From positions 1 to 64,000 of the forward strand of contig CAMKSQ010000007.1 in the NCBI GenBank assembly GCA_946415475.1: a stretch of 64,000 nucleotides of DNA, in the 5' to 3' direction. The stretch is from an uncultured Bacteroidales bacterium. GTDB lineage: Bacteria > Bacteroidota > Bacteroidia > Bacteroidales > UBA932. Made by a program: the position numbers and the translations under genes. Shown in pieces: positions 1 to 9,335 of this stretch. The stretch's first letter is position 1. Each line of letters opens with the position of its first letter. A model generated the notes under the pieces. That model was not told where the DNA came from. It ran no database searches and saw only the letters and a list, made by a program, of their open reading frames with translations.

Positions 1-175
1 TCGGTGCTGACCCTTATGTATGCGTAGTTCATAAACCGTTTACTTAAAACGAACCATATTTGTGCTTAAGCATGGTGGGCCAATATTACAAAAAACTATC
101 AACGAGTGCAAAAAAAACTCGCGTAATCGTTTGATTTTTATAGACAAACCCTAATAACTAATCTTCTATTAACAC

Positions 176-3100
176 ATGAAAAAATCTTTCTGGATTCTGC
201 TTGCGACGGCCGTCACGGCCCTGTTCGCAGTAGGTTGCGCCAAGGAGTATGACGACTCTAAGCTCAACCAAAAGATTGATGGCCTGGATGCCCGTGTTTC
301 CAAACTGGAGACCGCCGTTCAGGAGCTCAACAACACTACGATTCCTGGTTTGCAGGCTCTCATCGCAGCGCTGCAGAAACAGGTGACTATCAAATCTGTC
401 ACCCCCCTGAACACGGGCGGTTACGAGATTCTCTTCTCCGACGGCACCAAGGCCGTCATCAAAGATGGCGTCAATGGTAAGGACGGTAAAGATGGAAACG
501 ACGGTAAAGATGGTGCTGACGGCAAGGACGGCACTACACCCGTTATCGGCGTACAGCTTGTCGACGGAGTCTACTGCTGGACTGTCAACGGTGTTCTCCT
601 GACGGACGGCTCCGGCAATCCTATCCCCGTTACCGGTAAAGACGGTAAAGATGGTAAGGACGGAAAAGATGGCACCAATGGTACCGACGGTAAAGACGGT
701 AAGGATGGCACCAATGGTACCGACGGTAAAGACGGTAAGGACGGTGTCGATGGTAAGGATGGCGCCGATGCCCCTATCCCGCAGTTCCGTATCACTGACG
801 GTGTGTTGGAGGTTTCCGTGGACAATGGTACCACCTGGGCTCCCGTTCCCATGACAGGCACCCCCGCTCCCGCTATCACCATCGAAGAGACCGAGACCGC
901 TTGGGTCTTCACCCTGGCCGACAACACTTCTTTCACTATTCCTAAGGCTGAACCGGAGGTTCCGTTTGCTATTCAGATTGAAGTCGAGCCCGGTGCCAGT
1001 CTTCTCAAAGGCGAAAAAATGGTTGTTCCTTACACCATCTCCGGTGTTGAAGAGGGCGACGAAATCACTATTGATGTTCTGAACATCGTGCCCGATTACA
1101 ATGCGTTTAGCTTTGAGATTATTCCTGCCAATGAAGGGAACTTTGATTCCGGCAAGATTGAACTCACTTGCAAAACTTGGGACAATGATATAGTTTACAA
1201 AGTATTTGTCTATGCTGCCAACGGCAAGGGTAAGACCGACATCAAGTGTATCGCTGTTACGGTGAAGTCAGTCGAGGCAGTATTTGACGCCAAGCTGGTG
1301 GATGCCGGCGAGCAGACGATTCAGTTCGACTTCAAGGCCAACGAAGAAGATCTCAAGGTAGTTACCGATGTAGATTGGATTACCCTTGAGCCGGCTACCA
1401 AAGCCAACTTCGAGTGGCATGGTTCTGTTATTGTGGCCGCCAATGAGACCAACGTTTACCGTAACGGTCACGTAAAGGTGGTTTACACTTGGGATGAAAA
1501 CCAGGTCTTTATGGAGAACGAGTTCGAGATTCTCCAGGAACCCTCCACGGAGATTGCCACCTCGATTTCGTATATCAAATCTAAAAAGGTTGCCGATAAA
1601 ACCGAGAATGTGAAGGCCAACCTCCTCACTGTGGTTGCCGCAGGTAAGACTACTGCTGTCGTCACTGATGGCATCAATATGAATAGCACGAATTCTTACC
1701 TTATCCTTAAGAATGTTGATAAGGCTCTTGAAGTAGGTAAGGTTTATGACTTTGTAGGTACCAAAGGTGTCATTGCAGACTGGGGTAATGAAGGTATCCT
1801 GACCGATGTGATCGCCACTCTCGTAGAGACGCTCCCGGAGGGTATGGAACCGGTCGCGTTCGATTTTATGGCTAGATATCGCAGGTATTCCTCATATACA
1901 AAGCATTATACGACAATCATCTATGGAGAACTGGCAAAAGACGATGCCGGGTATACGATTGCTTCTGGTGTGAATAACTTAACATATCTTATTGACGATG
2001 CTGCAGAGGCGCTGAAACTGGATGAACTTGTTGGAAAGACCGTTTATATGAAGGCTTACCGCCTGGGTTATGATTATGATAGTGAAAAAGAACTCACAAC
2101 CTCACATATCATTCCCATGGAAGTGGAAGCTGTTGAGTTCTCCAAAGAGACGGCTCTTGTTTATGATTTCGATGAATACTATCGTTCAAAGGTAATCATT
2201 CCTGAAGGAGTATATAGCGTCGTTTATCTATATGACACGCAAAATCTAATCGAAAATGAGATAGACTACGATTACTTCATTGCTAATAGGGCAAGGTTGA
2301 TTCTGAGCAACATCAGTGCTACAGTCTCTCCCATGGATTTAATTAAGAATAATCCCGGCATGTTCCCCACAGATACTTATTTCATTCAGTGGCTTGATGA
2401 AATGGACTGGGATGCTGACAAAACCTGGATTGCTGTAGAATTCGGAGAAAACGGTTTGCCGAACGGTAAGTATTTGAAGGAAGAGTTTGTCCGCAAGCCG
2501 GTGCCTTATACGGAGTATCTGGGCGCATGGAGTGTTTGGGGCAATTATAATCTGACCATTACGGAGAAAGAAGCCGGTAAGACCTTCAATATCAAGGGTA
2601 TTAACAACCAGATACGCTCCCCTTATAACCCCAGTGGAGATGTTATTCTCATTGAAGGTACCTATGATGAAAAGACGGGCCAGATGAGCGTTGCTTCGCA
2701 GGAATTTGCCCCGGCTTATGAGCTTAATGGCAATGTACTTGTCGACATCCTTGCAGGTGACTATACTGGATATGAGAATGTGGGTGAGATCCTGTTCAAT
2801 GGAGATGTGAAAAAAGATGGGGACGACAAGTATTATCTCTTCGTCTCTCCCGCCCAAGAGGGCATCTATGGGCTGACATACAAGATATATTCTGAGCGGG
2901 GTCAGTATGGTTCGTACGGCAACGCTAGTACTTACGTTGATGAGCAATGGTATCCTAAGGCCGTAGAGGAAGATCCGTCAGAGAAGTACAAGGCTTGGCT
3001 GGGTAGTTGGAGAATTGGTGACAAGATTTACACCATTTCCCAGGATGTGCCCAACCATTCCTACAAGCTGGGAAGCTTTGGCGACGATCCCGAAATCAAT

Positions 3101-3886
3101 GCTAATGTAGGTTTCGATGCAGAAACCGGCACGATTCTCTTTAACCGTGCTAAGACAGGCGTAACCATTCCTCTAGACGGTCGTTACTATGAATACTACA
3201 GCGTAGGCCAGGATGAAGATGGTAACTTTGTCTATGGTGAAGGAAATCAAGTTGCCGTCCTTGCTCTCCAGGAAGATGGATCAGCTAAGATTGCTCCCGC
3301 CGTGGTATCTACCTGGAAGAATTATTACGAGGCCAATGGTTACACCTGGCAGGGAGAATGGTCTATTATTGGTGACTTCTACGGTTGGAATTGGGAGGGA
3401 GATCTTTATATGTTGACTGATGGTGACTGGTATGTAGCTTCAAACGTATGGTTCAACGAAGGTGAGATGTTCAAGTTCCGTAAGGATGCAGATTGGAGCA
3501 TAAACTATGGTGGGAATATGTCTGCCATAGGTGAAGAGTTCGACTTGGTCTATTATGGAGACAATATTGTTATCCCGGCGTATGGTTACTACGATATTCT
3601 GTTCAATCCTGTAACCTTGAAGGCTAAAGTCATTGAGGCACAGCCGTACATTGAGGATACGAAAAAGGTCCCGGCTACCAAGATTGGTGTTGCTCCTTAC
3701 AACCTCGGTGCCGGTTGGGCTAAGGAAAAGGCCATCATGATTGATGTTACTGCTACCCTTAATCCGGTGCAACCCAATTCAATCATTTCCAAACGGAAAG
3801 CGGCTCGTGCTGCAAAACATGAACGTCCCGCCTCCACCCCCATTAGTCACAAGAAACTCAATCTTGTTGAAGAAATCACCATGTAA
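176..3886 (+). CDS. Collagen-like-repeat surface lipoprotein with DUF4988-like N-terminus and BACON-like domain
   Basis: A 1236-residue predicted outer-surface lipoprotein. It opens with a signal peptide ending in a lipobox-like stretch (FAVGC, Cys about residue 21), followed by a short coiled coil (residues 30-65) of the kind found in DUF4988 proteins. Two collagen-like Gly-Lys-Asp blocks follow, at about residues 96-122 and 154-198; the second holds a 36-bp DNA repeat (674-709 and 710-745). Residues about 365-455 resemble a BACON domain, often carbohydrate- or mucin-binding in Bacteroidota. The large C-terminal part (about 460-1236) contains repeated beta-rich segments beginning YLGAWSVWGNY, WLGSWRIGDK and WQGEWSIIGDF, which look like diverged tandem modules. 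I do not recognise an enzymatic site. A surface adhesin or glycan-binding role is inferred only. The C-terminus is basic. The gene is followed by a strong terminator, so it is probably a single-gene unit. Confidence 0.8.
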   Translation: MKKSFWILLATAVTALFAVGCAKEYDDSKLNQKIDGLDARVSKLETAVQELNNTTIPGLQALIAALQKQVTIKSVTPLNTGGYEILFSDGTKAVIKDGVNGKDGKDGNDGKDGADGKDGTTPVIGVQLVDGVYCWTVNGVLLTDGSGNPIPVTGKDGKDGKDGKDGTNGTDGKDGKDGTNGTDGKDGKDGVDGKDGADAPIPQFRITDGVLEVSVDNGTTWAPVPMTGTPAPAITIEETETAWVFTLADNTSFTIPKAEPEVPFAIQIEVEPGASLLKGEKMVVPYTISGVEEGDEITIDVLNIVPDYNAFSFEIIPANEGNFDSGKIELTCKTWDNDIVYKVFVYAANGKGKTDIKCIAVTVKSVEAVFDAKLVDAGEQTIQFDFKANEEDLKVVTDVDWITLEPATKANFEWHGSVIVAANETNVYRNGHVKVVYTWDENQVFMENEFEILQEPSTEIATSISYIKSKKVADKTENVKANLLTVVAAGKTTAVVTDGINMNSTNSYLILKNVDKALEVGKVYDFVGTKGVIADWGNEGILTDVIATLVETLPEGMEPVAFDFMARYRRYSSYTKHYTTIIYGELAKDDAGYTIASGVNNLTYLIDDAAEALKLDELVGKTVYMKAYRLGYDYDSEKELTTSHIIPMEVEAVEFSKETALVYDFDEYYRSKVIIPEGVYSVVYLYDTQNLIENEIDYDYFIANRARLILSNISATVSPMDLIKNNPGMFPTDTYFIQWLDEMDWDADKTWIAVEFGENGLPNGKYLKEEFVRKPVPYTEYLGAWSVWGNYNLTITEKEAGKTFNIKGINNQIRSPYNPSGDVILIEGTYDEKTGQMSVASQEFAPAYELNGNVLVDILAGDYTGYENVGEILFNGDVKKDGDDKYYLFVSPAQEGIYGLTYKIYSERGQYGSYGNASTYVDEQWYPKAVEEDPSEKYKAWLGSWRIGDKIYTISQDVPNHSYKLGSFGDDPEINANVGFDAETGTILFNRAKTGVTIPLDGRYYEYYSVGQDEDGNFVYGEGNQVAVLALQEDGSAKIAPAVVSTWKNYYEANGYTWQGEWSIIGDFYGWNWEGDLYMLTDGDWYVASNVWFNEGEMFKFRKDADWSINYGGNMSAIGEEFDLVYYGDNIVIPAYGYYDILFNPVTLKAKVIEAQPYIEDTKKVPATKIGVAPYNLGAGWAKEKAIMIDVTATLNPVQPNSIISKRKAARAAKHERPASTPISHKKLNLVEEITM

Positions 3887-3910
3887 TCTTGCATTACGCA
3901 CTTAGTCATT

Positions 3911-3942
3911 CGGGACCGGCCACGCGCCGGTCCCGTTTTTTT
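3911..3942 (+). terminator. Rho-independent terminator after the collagen-repeat lipoprotein
   Basis: A perfect 10-bp GC-rich stem (CGGGACCGGC / GCCGGTCCCG) with a 5-nt loop is followed by a run of seven T. It lies 24 nt after the stop codon of the upstream gene. Confidence 0.9.
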
Positions 3943-3947
3943 CCCCA

Positions 3948-3979
3948 TTTGCATCTGAGCAACTTGTTTTGTATTTTCG
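3948..3979 (+). promoter_or_regulatory. Bacteroidota promoter of the 5'-nucleotidase-like gene
   Basis: TTTG at 3948-3951, a 20-nt spacer, then TATTTTCG at 3972-3979, close to the TAnnTTTG -7 consensus. The -7 box ends only 9 nt before the ATG at 3989, so the transcript would have almost no leader. Confidence 0.65.
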
Positions 3980-3988
3980 CAAAGGATA

Positions 3989-5734
3989 ATGAGGCGACAG
4001 CGTATCATATCGTTTCTGGCTTTCCTTGCCCTTCTGGCTGCCTGTCAGAAGCAGGATCCGCCACCTCCGCTCCTTTCACCTTCGGGGAGCGGCTCGTCTT
4101 CCATTCCCCAGCCGGGGCCTTCGCCGGAAACGCCGTCGCCCGGGGATTTTTACCTGCCCGTGCTCCAAACAACGGATATCCATGGCCACATCACTTACGC
4201 GGACAACAACGTGCATTACCGCCTGGCCTATATCGCCGATAAAGCCGATGACCTGCGGGGCGCGGACCGGAGCCGGCTCGTGCTGGTAGACGGCGGAGAC
4301 CTTTACCAGGGTGCCAGCATCTCCAATATGCTAGATGGCTGGCCCATCTATGTTTCCATCGACCGGATGGGGTACGATGCCGTTGCCCTCGGCAATCATG
4401 AGTTTGACTGGGGCGTGGAAAACCTGGTGGAGGAAGATGCCACCTTGCCCGCTTATGAGTGGCAGGGAAAACAGTATCCCGGCGATGTTCCGGTGGTATG
4501 CGCCAACCTGTATCAGGACGGGAAGCGGGTTAGTTTCACCAAAGACTATGTGATTGTGGAAAAATCGGCCATAAACGCCCGTGGGGAGGTGGTTCCGGTC
4601 AAAATCGGCATCGTCGGTTTTGCCGTCAATTATGGCGGCAGCATCATGACCTCGAAGTTTAAAGGACAGGGTTATACCATACGTGCCGATTATTCCATCG
4701 TCAACCGCATGGCGCAGGAGCTGGAAAGCTCCGGTGCCTGTGATGCCACGCTCATGCTGGTGCATGGCGATGCTGCCGACGTGGCGCCCCAGCTTGGGAA
4801 GGACAGCCCCATCGACCTTGTGCTTGGCGGCCATTCGCACGTCTCCCGCGTTGGAACGACCAACTGGGGACTTGCCTATTTGCAAGGGGGCCGATATTGC
4901 GAGCACTATGCCACCGGGCGCCTTGTTTTTCAGGTCGATGCGTCCGGGAAAACGACGTTCAAGGCCATCGACAAGATGGTCATGGGTGAGGTGTATGCCT
5001 ACCGCGACCTGGCGAAGTTTTCATCGGAGCTTTCAGCAGAGATCGTGGCCGTGTCGGACGAGGCCCTTTCCCGCACGGAACAGGCGCGGCAGGATGTGTT
5101 GGGCTATATCGGGGTGGGGGCTACCACCTATTCTCTCGATGGCAGCGGCGGGCGGTCATCGGCCATGGCAAACTGGATGTGCGACCTTCTCCGCCGGGCC
5201 GGTAATGCCGATATTGCCTTTGTCAACAGCGGCGGCATCCGCACCACGTTTCCGCTCAACGGACAGTCCCGCAGGAACATCAGCGTGGCCAATGTGTACG
5301 ACATGTTCCCCTTCGACAATAACATCTACGTGTACCATCTCACGTATGAGGAGTTGCTGACGGTCTTCAAATATGCCCTGACCGCTGGCGGACAGGCCCT
5401 TTTCTCCTGCGAGGTGGGCGTGGACTGCTATTACGAGGGCAGCCGGGTTAAGAAGTTGTCAAAGGACGGCGTTATCCTGTACGAGAACGGCAGCTGGAAG
5501 GAGGACTGGGCCTCCCGTACGGTCACCTTGGTTGCTTCCGAGTACCTGGCCACTACCGAACGCACAGACTATAGCACGGGCATTCCGAACCCTTTGCTTG
5601 GCTGGAATAGCACCGACCGTCTTATAAGCAGTTCGCAGGTCGATAACGATGCCGTCGTCCGCGTTCTCCGGGCAGAGTCAGCGGAATCTGGCGGCCTCCT
5701 TTATATCGACCTGCATCCCTATTTTCACCAGTAA
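3989..5734 (+). CDS. 5'-nucleotidase / UshA-like metallophosphatase lipoprotein
   Basis: A 581-residue lipoprotein (lipobox LLAAC, Cys about residue 19) with the two-domain layout of UshA-type nucleotidases. The N-terminal metallophosphatase carries the metal-binding motifs in order: TTDIHGH, VDGGDLYQG, LGNHEFDWG, LVHGDAADV and LGGHSH. The C-terminal 5'-nucleotidase domain (about residues 355-540) contains FVNSGGIRTTF and the VYDMFPFDN loop that in this family positions the nucleoside base. It should hydrolyse nucleotides or related phosphoesters outside the cytoplasmic membrane, feeding purine or phosphate salvage. The linker after the lipobox is rich in Pro and Ser. It has its own promoter and converges tail to tail with the next gene, with 3 nt between stops. 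UDP-sugar hydrolase or 2',3'-cyclic phosphodiesterase activity is also possible. Confidence 0.88.
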   Translation: MRRQRIISFLAFLALLAACQKQDPPPPLLSPSGSGSSSIPQPGPSPETPSPGDFYLPVLQTTDIHGHITYADNNVHYRLAYIADKADDLRGADRSRLVLVDGGDLYQGASISNMLDGWPIYVSIDRMGYDAVALGNHEFDWGVENLVEEDATLPAYEWQGKQYPGDVPVVCANLYQDGKRVSFTKDYVIVEKSAINARGEVVPVKIGIVGFAVNYGGSIMTSKFKGQGYTIRADYSIVNRMAQELESSGACDATLMLVHGDAADVAPQLGKDSPIDLVLGGHSHVSRVGTTNWGLAYLQGGRYCEHYATGRLVFQVDASGKTTFKAIDKMVMGEVYAYRDLAKFSSELSAEIVAVSDEALSRTEQARQDVLGYIGVGATTYSLDGSGGRSSAMANWMCDLLRRAGNADIAFVNSGGIRTTFPLNGQSRRNISVANVYDMFPFDNNIYVYHLTYEELLTVFKYALTAGGQALFSCEVGVDCYYEGSRVKKLSKDGVILYENGSWKEDWASRTVTLVASEYLATTERTDYSTGIPNPLLGWNSTDRLISSSQVDNDAVVRVLRAESAESGGLLYIDLHPYFHQ

Positions 5735-5737
5735 TCT

Positions 5738-6646
5738 TTAGGCTTCCTGAAGGGAAGCGAGCTCCGTGAGCGCTGTCTCCAGATAGCGGCGTGAGAGCTG
5801 CGGGTTCTCTTCGCCGACTACCATGATGCTGTTGTCGATGGCGTTGAGAATCTCGATGAAGTGCTGGATAAAGCTCTTGTAATTGAAGCCCATGAGGGTT
5901 TTGTCCTGGTTCTCAAGGACAAAGAGTACGGGGCCGTAAATATTTTCGTCCACTATTACGCTGGCGGCCCTGTTGGGTTTGGGATCGGCCCAATAATCCT
6001 TGTTGGCATACACCATGATGAGTTTCCATCCGGCGGCAAAGCCCATCTTCTCATTGATGGCATCGAGGAGTCTGGACTTTCTGAAGAACTGGAGGGACTC
6101 GGCGTCACTGAACCAATGGAAGACCTTCTCCCTGATGTTTTGGCCACGGTCCCATTGCACATACTGGATGGCGCCGTCGCAAAGGGACGCATTCACGCGT
6201 TTGTAATTGATGGCGATAGCGGTTTGACGGGCCAGATTGGGCTCCGGCTGGGAGGAATTGGCGCTACTTGAAGCGGAGTCGTCTGCTTCCAGGTTGTGGT
6301 CCGGAAGGCCGCACTTGTCCATGATGTCCCAGTAAAGGCTCTTTTCGTTCTCTTCCAGGTTGCCGTCTGCCACGATGGTCTTCACAAAGAAATTGGACGT
6401 CCATTGTTTTTCCGCGGGGCCGAATGCGGCAATGCGCTTGAGGGCATCCATGGGCTGCATGTTCATCCCGTCATTGAGGTACTCTTTGAGGAGGTCCTGC
6501 TTGCCTTCAAAATTGTACTGGTCCGTGATGGACTTGACGATAGCTTCCATTTCGTCGTCTGTCACGTTTCCGTCCGCGTTGGCCAGGTGCACGGCCAGAC
6601 AGATGACAGAGGCGAGGTCCTCATAAGATAAATTCAGTGTTGCCAT
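5738..6646 (-). CDS. TerB-like domain protein with a C-terminal domain shared with its divergent neighbour
   Basis: The start chosen is the ATG at 6646 (302 residues, beginning MATLNLSYED); a longer frame to 6835 would run across the divergent promoter and into the neighbour. Residues about 5-115 are helical and acidic with two EF-like acidic turns (ANADGNVTDDE, VADGNLEENE), the pattern of TerB/DjlA-type tellurite-resistance domains, which bind metal. A Ser-rich linker follows (120-138). Residues about 192-270 form a separate alpha/beta domain containing YGPVLFVLENQDK. That segment aligns by eye with residues about 421-499 of the Sel1-like protein encoded divergently, including the shared pattern of hydrophobic residues, V-x-FVLE and LLNA/ILNA. 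No signal peptide is seen, so it is probably cytoplasmic. Function unknown; envelope or phage-stress roles are known for other TerB proteins. Confidence 0.75.
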   Translation of the reverse strand: MATLNLSYEDLASVICLAVHLANADGNVTDDEMEAIVKSITDQYNFEGKQDLLKEYLNDGMNMQPMDALKRIAAFGPAEKQWTSNFFVKTIVADGNLEENEKSLYWDIMDKCGLPDHNLEADDSASSSANSSQPEPNLARQTAIAINYKRVNASLCDGAIQYVQWDRGQNIREKVFHWFSDAESLQFFRKSRLLDAINEKMGFAAGWKLIMVYANKDYWADPKPNRAASVIVDENIYGPVLFVLENQDKTLMGFNYKSFIQHFIEILNAIDNSIMVVGEENPQLSRRYLETALTELASLQEA

Positions 6647-6659
6647 AATGATATGTGTT

Positions 6660-6691
6660 TTTGCAAAGATAGCAAAAGTTTTGTATCTTCG
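6660..6691. promoter_or_regulatory. Overlapping divergent promoters
   Basis: On the plus strand TTTG (6660-6663), a 20-nt spacer and TATCTTCG (6684-6691) serve the Sel1-like gene. On the minus strand a perfect TATCTTTG lies at 6671-6664, serving the TerB-like gene. The two promoters share the same DNA, so the genes are likely expressed under common control. Confidence 0.65.
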
Positions 6692-6710
6692 TAAAATCAT
6701 CCAGCCATTT

Positions 6711-8636
6711 ATGAATGCCATGACAAAGACCTTTGATATCACCCCAGACCGCGCATTTCTGCAGCATTTTCTTACCCCCTGGCGCACCAAAAGCCTTTCC
6801 CCGGAGATGGTGGAGAAGCTCAAAGCCAACAGCAAAACAGACCCCTATGCCGCTTACGGCTACGGTCGATGGCTGTCACTGGTGAATCCGGGCGGGGCGT
6901 GCCTCAAAGAGGCGGAGGTCCTTCTCACCTGGGCCGGCAGCAACGGTGTTCAGGACGCTAACGCCGCCCTGGCCCAGCTGTACTTTGACGGCCGCATAGA
7001 GGCCGACAAAGCCAATCCCGGGATGCATGCCTTCCTCATGGATTCCTCCTACAAGTTGGGCAGCGAACTGGCCCAGGTCATGACCATGGAAAACACCATT
7101 TACGGAGACTACGGATTCCCCGAGGACCCCGCCCTGGTGGCCGATATCCTCCAGAAACACATGGAAAAACACCCGGACTGTGATACGCTCTATTATGATT
7201 TGCTGGGGCTGGCGCTCCAGGACACAGACCCGGCGGCGGCAGAAAAGGCTTTTCGGGTGAGTATAGACCGTGGAGACATTGAAAGCTATTACTCCCTGGC
7301 CGCGCTGTACAAAACGGCCGGAGACTGGGACCGCGCCTGCGCCGTGGCCGAAGAAGGCGCCCGGAAGGGGGCTGTAAACTGCCACCGCTTCAAGGCCGGG
7401 ATGGAGCAGGACGCTTTCCTGGCGCTCCCTGAGGAGCAGCAGGAGGCACTTCACCGGGAAATTGCTGAGGGACTGGATTATGCGATAGAACATCACGACC
7501 GTTTTGCCTGTTTCCTGAAAGGGTGTTGCCTGTATTTTGGCAACCTGGGTTATCAGGAGGACCCGGTCCAGGCGCTGAAGCCGCTGGAACGTGGCTGTCA
7601 GATGGGCCACAGCAGCTGTTTTTGGCTCAAAGCGAACATCCTGAAGGAGCTGGGCAGAAAAGGCGTGGCCCAAGCCAGCCTGCAGGCGGCGCGTCTGGGG
7701 GACCGGGAGCAGTTTACCTTGGAGCAGGTGGCCCGGGGCTATGTTTCCGGAGAACTTTCCCAGTATACGGAAGAGATAGAACAGCTGTGGCTCAAGGAAT
7801 ACCTGAAGGTAAATCCCGAGGAAGAGGACGGGAAGGACAGCCTGGGCATCATTGCCGTGTATCCGCAGGGCTTTTATTACGCCATGGACGTGGAGGAAGA
7901 CGGAGAACTGGACCTGGAAGCGCTCGCAGAAAAAGTGGAGGCCCGCGGCTTTGACGTGGTGCATTATTCGTCCCTTCTCACGCGTATTACCAAAGCCCTC
8001 TCCCTGGAAGGCTGCCATGTGGCCATGCTCGTGGACAAGGAGGGTTACATGAAGGACCTTCCGGACAACATGGCCGGCACCCTTATTTACGGCCAGGCGC
8101 AGGAGATTCGCGGCACCGTAGTCTTTGTGCTGGAAGACGACAAAAACTATACGCTCCTGCCCATGAAGGGCCTCCAGCGGGTGTATATGTTCGTCCAGCT
8201 CTTAAACGCCGCAACGGGCGGGCTGGTAAGGCTGCCGTCTTCGGAGGAACTGGAATCCATCGGCGCTGGAGACCCCGGCGGCTTTGAGGAGTACGACGAT
8301 TTTGACGAGAAATTCGACGACCCCGACATTTTTGATGGCTATGAGCCGGAGCAGGAAATTGAGGAGGACATGGTGAGCGCGGATACTTCTTTCCAAGACC
8401 AGCTTCTGCGGGATATTGCCGCGTGCAACCTGTGCACCGACATCCTTGAGGTCAAACTTCCGGAGGACCCCAAGTACGGATTCATGTCCACGGAAGACCT
8501 CTTTTATGAGCTGGGCATCATGGACGCCATTGAGAAAAGCATTGAGCAGCACGGCGGCTACATGATAGACGAGTGGCAGTTTGTGGATGCCCGCCAGGTC
8601 CCCATGGACATCCGCTCGCGCATCCGCTTCCGGTAA
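6711..8636 (+). CDS. Sel1/TPR-like repeat protein, acidic C-terminus
   Basis: Start taken at the ATG at 6711 (641 residues); ATG 6720 is an equally possible alternative, and both follow the -7 box by 19-28 nt. There is no signal peptide. Residues about 30-370 are made of alpha-helical pairs with Sel1/TPR-like spacing (for example AYGYGRWLSLVNPGG, ANAALAQLYFDG, ESYYSLAALYKTAGD), a scaffold for protein-protein contact. Residues about 375-500 form an alpha/beta domain with RGTVVFVLEDDKNYTLL that matches the C-terminal domain of the divergent TerB-like protein. The next 60 residues are strongly acidic (Asp/Glu-rich), then a short helical tail. I do not recognise a named family for the C-terminal part. 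The shared domain and shared promoter suggest the two proteins work together, which is inference. Confidence 0.72.
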   Translation: MNAMTKTFDITPDRAFLQHFLTPWRTKSLSPEMVEKLKANSKTDPYAAYGYGRWLSLVNPGGACLKEAEVLLTWAGSNGVQDANAALAQLYFDGRIEADKANPGMHAFLMDSSYKLGSELAQVMTMENTIYGDYGFPEDPALVADILQKHMEKHPDCDTLYYDLLGLALQDTDPAAAEKAFRVSIDRGDIESYYSLAALYKTAGDWDRACAVAEEGARKGAVNCHRFKAGMEQDAFLALPEEQQEALHREIAEGLDYAIEHHDRFACFLKGCCLYFGNLGYQEDPVQALKPLERGCQMGHSSCFWLKANILKELGRKGVAQASLQAARLGDREQFTLEQVARGYVSGELSQYTEEIEQLWLKEYLKVNPEEEDGKDSLGIIAVYPQGFYYAMDVEEDGELDLEALAEKVEARGFDVVHYSSLLTRITKALSLEGCHVAMLVDKEGYMKDLPDNMAGTLIYGQAQEIRGTVVFVLEDDKNYTLLPMKGLQRVYMFVQLLNAATGGLVRLPSSEELESIGAGDPGGFEEYDDFDEKFDDPDIFDGYEPEQEIEEDMVSADTSFQDQLLRDIAACNLCTDILEVKLPEDPKYGFMSTEDLFYELGIMDAIEKSIEQHGGYMIDEWQFVDARQVPMDIRSRIRFR

Positions 8637-8645
8637 TCTAAGGGC

Positions 8646-9308
8646 TTATTCCGCCCACTGGGAGAGCATCTCCTGCGTTTTTTCTATCGTGCGGGGCAAG
8701 GAATTGCCGGCCTGGAACCAGGCGTCGATATCGGCCTTGCGGGAGGCAAAAATCTTGCGTAAGGACTTCTTGGTCAGGGGAAAAACTTCGCCGCCCTTAT
8801 AGACGTGGATGGTTTCCGTGACTTCATACGGATATACATCGTCGTCGTTGAGGTTGTAGGTGACACCGTCGGCATACAGGGTGTTGTACTGCTTGGTAGA
8901 ACTGGTCTCCGACGTGCCGCCGTAGGCCGCCACTTTTTTGTCGCGGATAATGTGCACTTTGCGGAGCAGGGCCACGCCGATATCGGCCTTTACGGGGTAT
9001 AGCCTGTAAAAGACGTCCTGGGAACGGAGGAATGTCACGTTGTCAATGATTACCTTCAGGATATTATCTTCTCCCGAAGACAGTTCTGTTCCGTTGTCGT
9101 CCAGGAAACGGAGGGTATTGTCCACGGCGCAGATATTCATTTTCCCCTGCGCCGGCATTTGCCCGCGAAGGAAAACGTACCCCTGGTCGAAGCGGGGCAT
9201 GAGGTAATATACGCTGTCCGGCATCCATTTGGGGGCCGATGATTGTGCCTGCAAGGCCCAAGGCAGGCCTGCAGCCAGCAGCAGAAGGAGAGCAATTCGT
9301 TTGAGCAT
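8646..9308 (-). CDS. Exported protein of unknown function
   Basis: A 220-residue protein with a classical signal peptide (hydrophobic Leu/Ala core, cleavage near ALQAQ). The mature part is beta-rich and contains no catalytic motif I can name. Similar short secreted proteins in Bacteroidota are periplasmic or outer-membrane associated. It lies 27 nt after the HTH regulator gene on the same strand, so it could be the last gene of that operon. A -7-like box CACTTTTG (9320-9313) also sits 4 nt before its ATG and could give a separate, nearly leaderless transcript. Its 3' end converges with the Sel1-like gene, 9 nt apart. Confidence 0.65.
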   Translation of the reverse strand: MLKRIALLLLLAAGLPWALQAQSSAPKWMPDSVYYLMPRFDQGYVFLRGQMPAQGKMNICAVDNTLRFLDDNGTELSSGEDNILKVIIDNVTFLRSQDVFYRLYPVKADIGVALLRKVHIIRDKKVAAYGGTSETSSTKQYNTLYADGVTYNLNDDDVYPYEVTETIHVYKGGEVFPLTKKSLRKIFASRKADIDAWFQAGNSLPRTIEKTQEMLSQWAE

Positions 9309-9335
9309 AGTGCAAAAGTGGAGCGTTTATGGGCA

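Noticed and set aside
5738..6835. Longer 365-codon version of the TerB-like gene starting at 6835
   Set aside because: It would cover the divergent promoters and the first codons of the Sel1-like gene; the ATG at 6646 follows a perfect -7 box.
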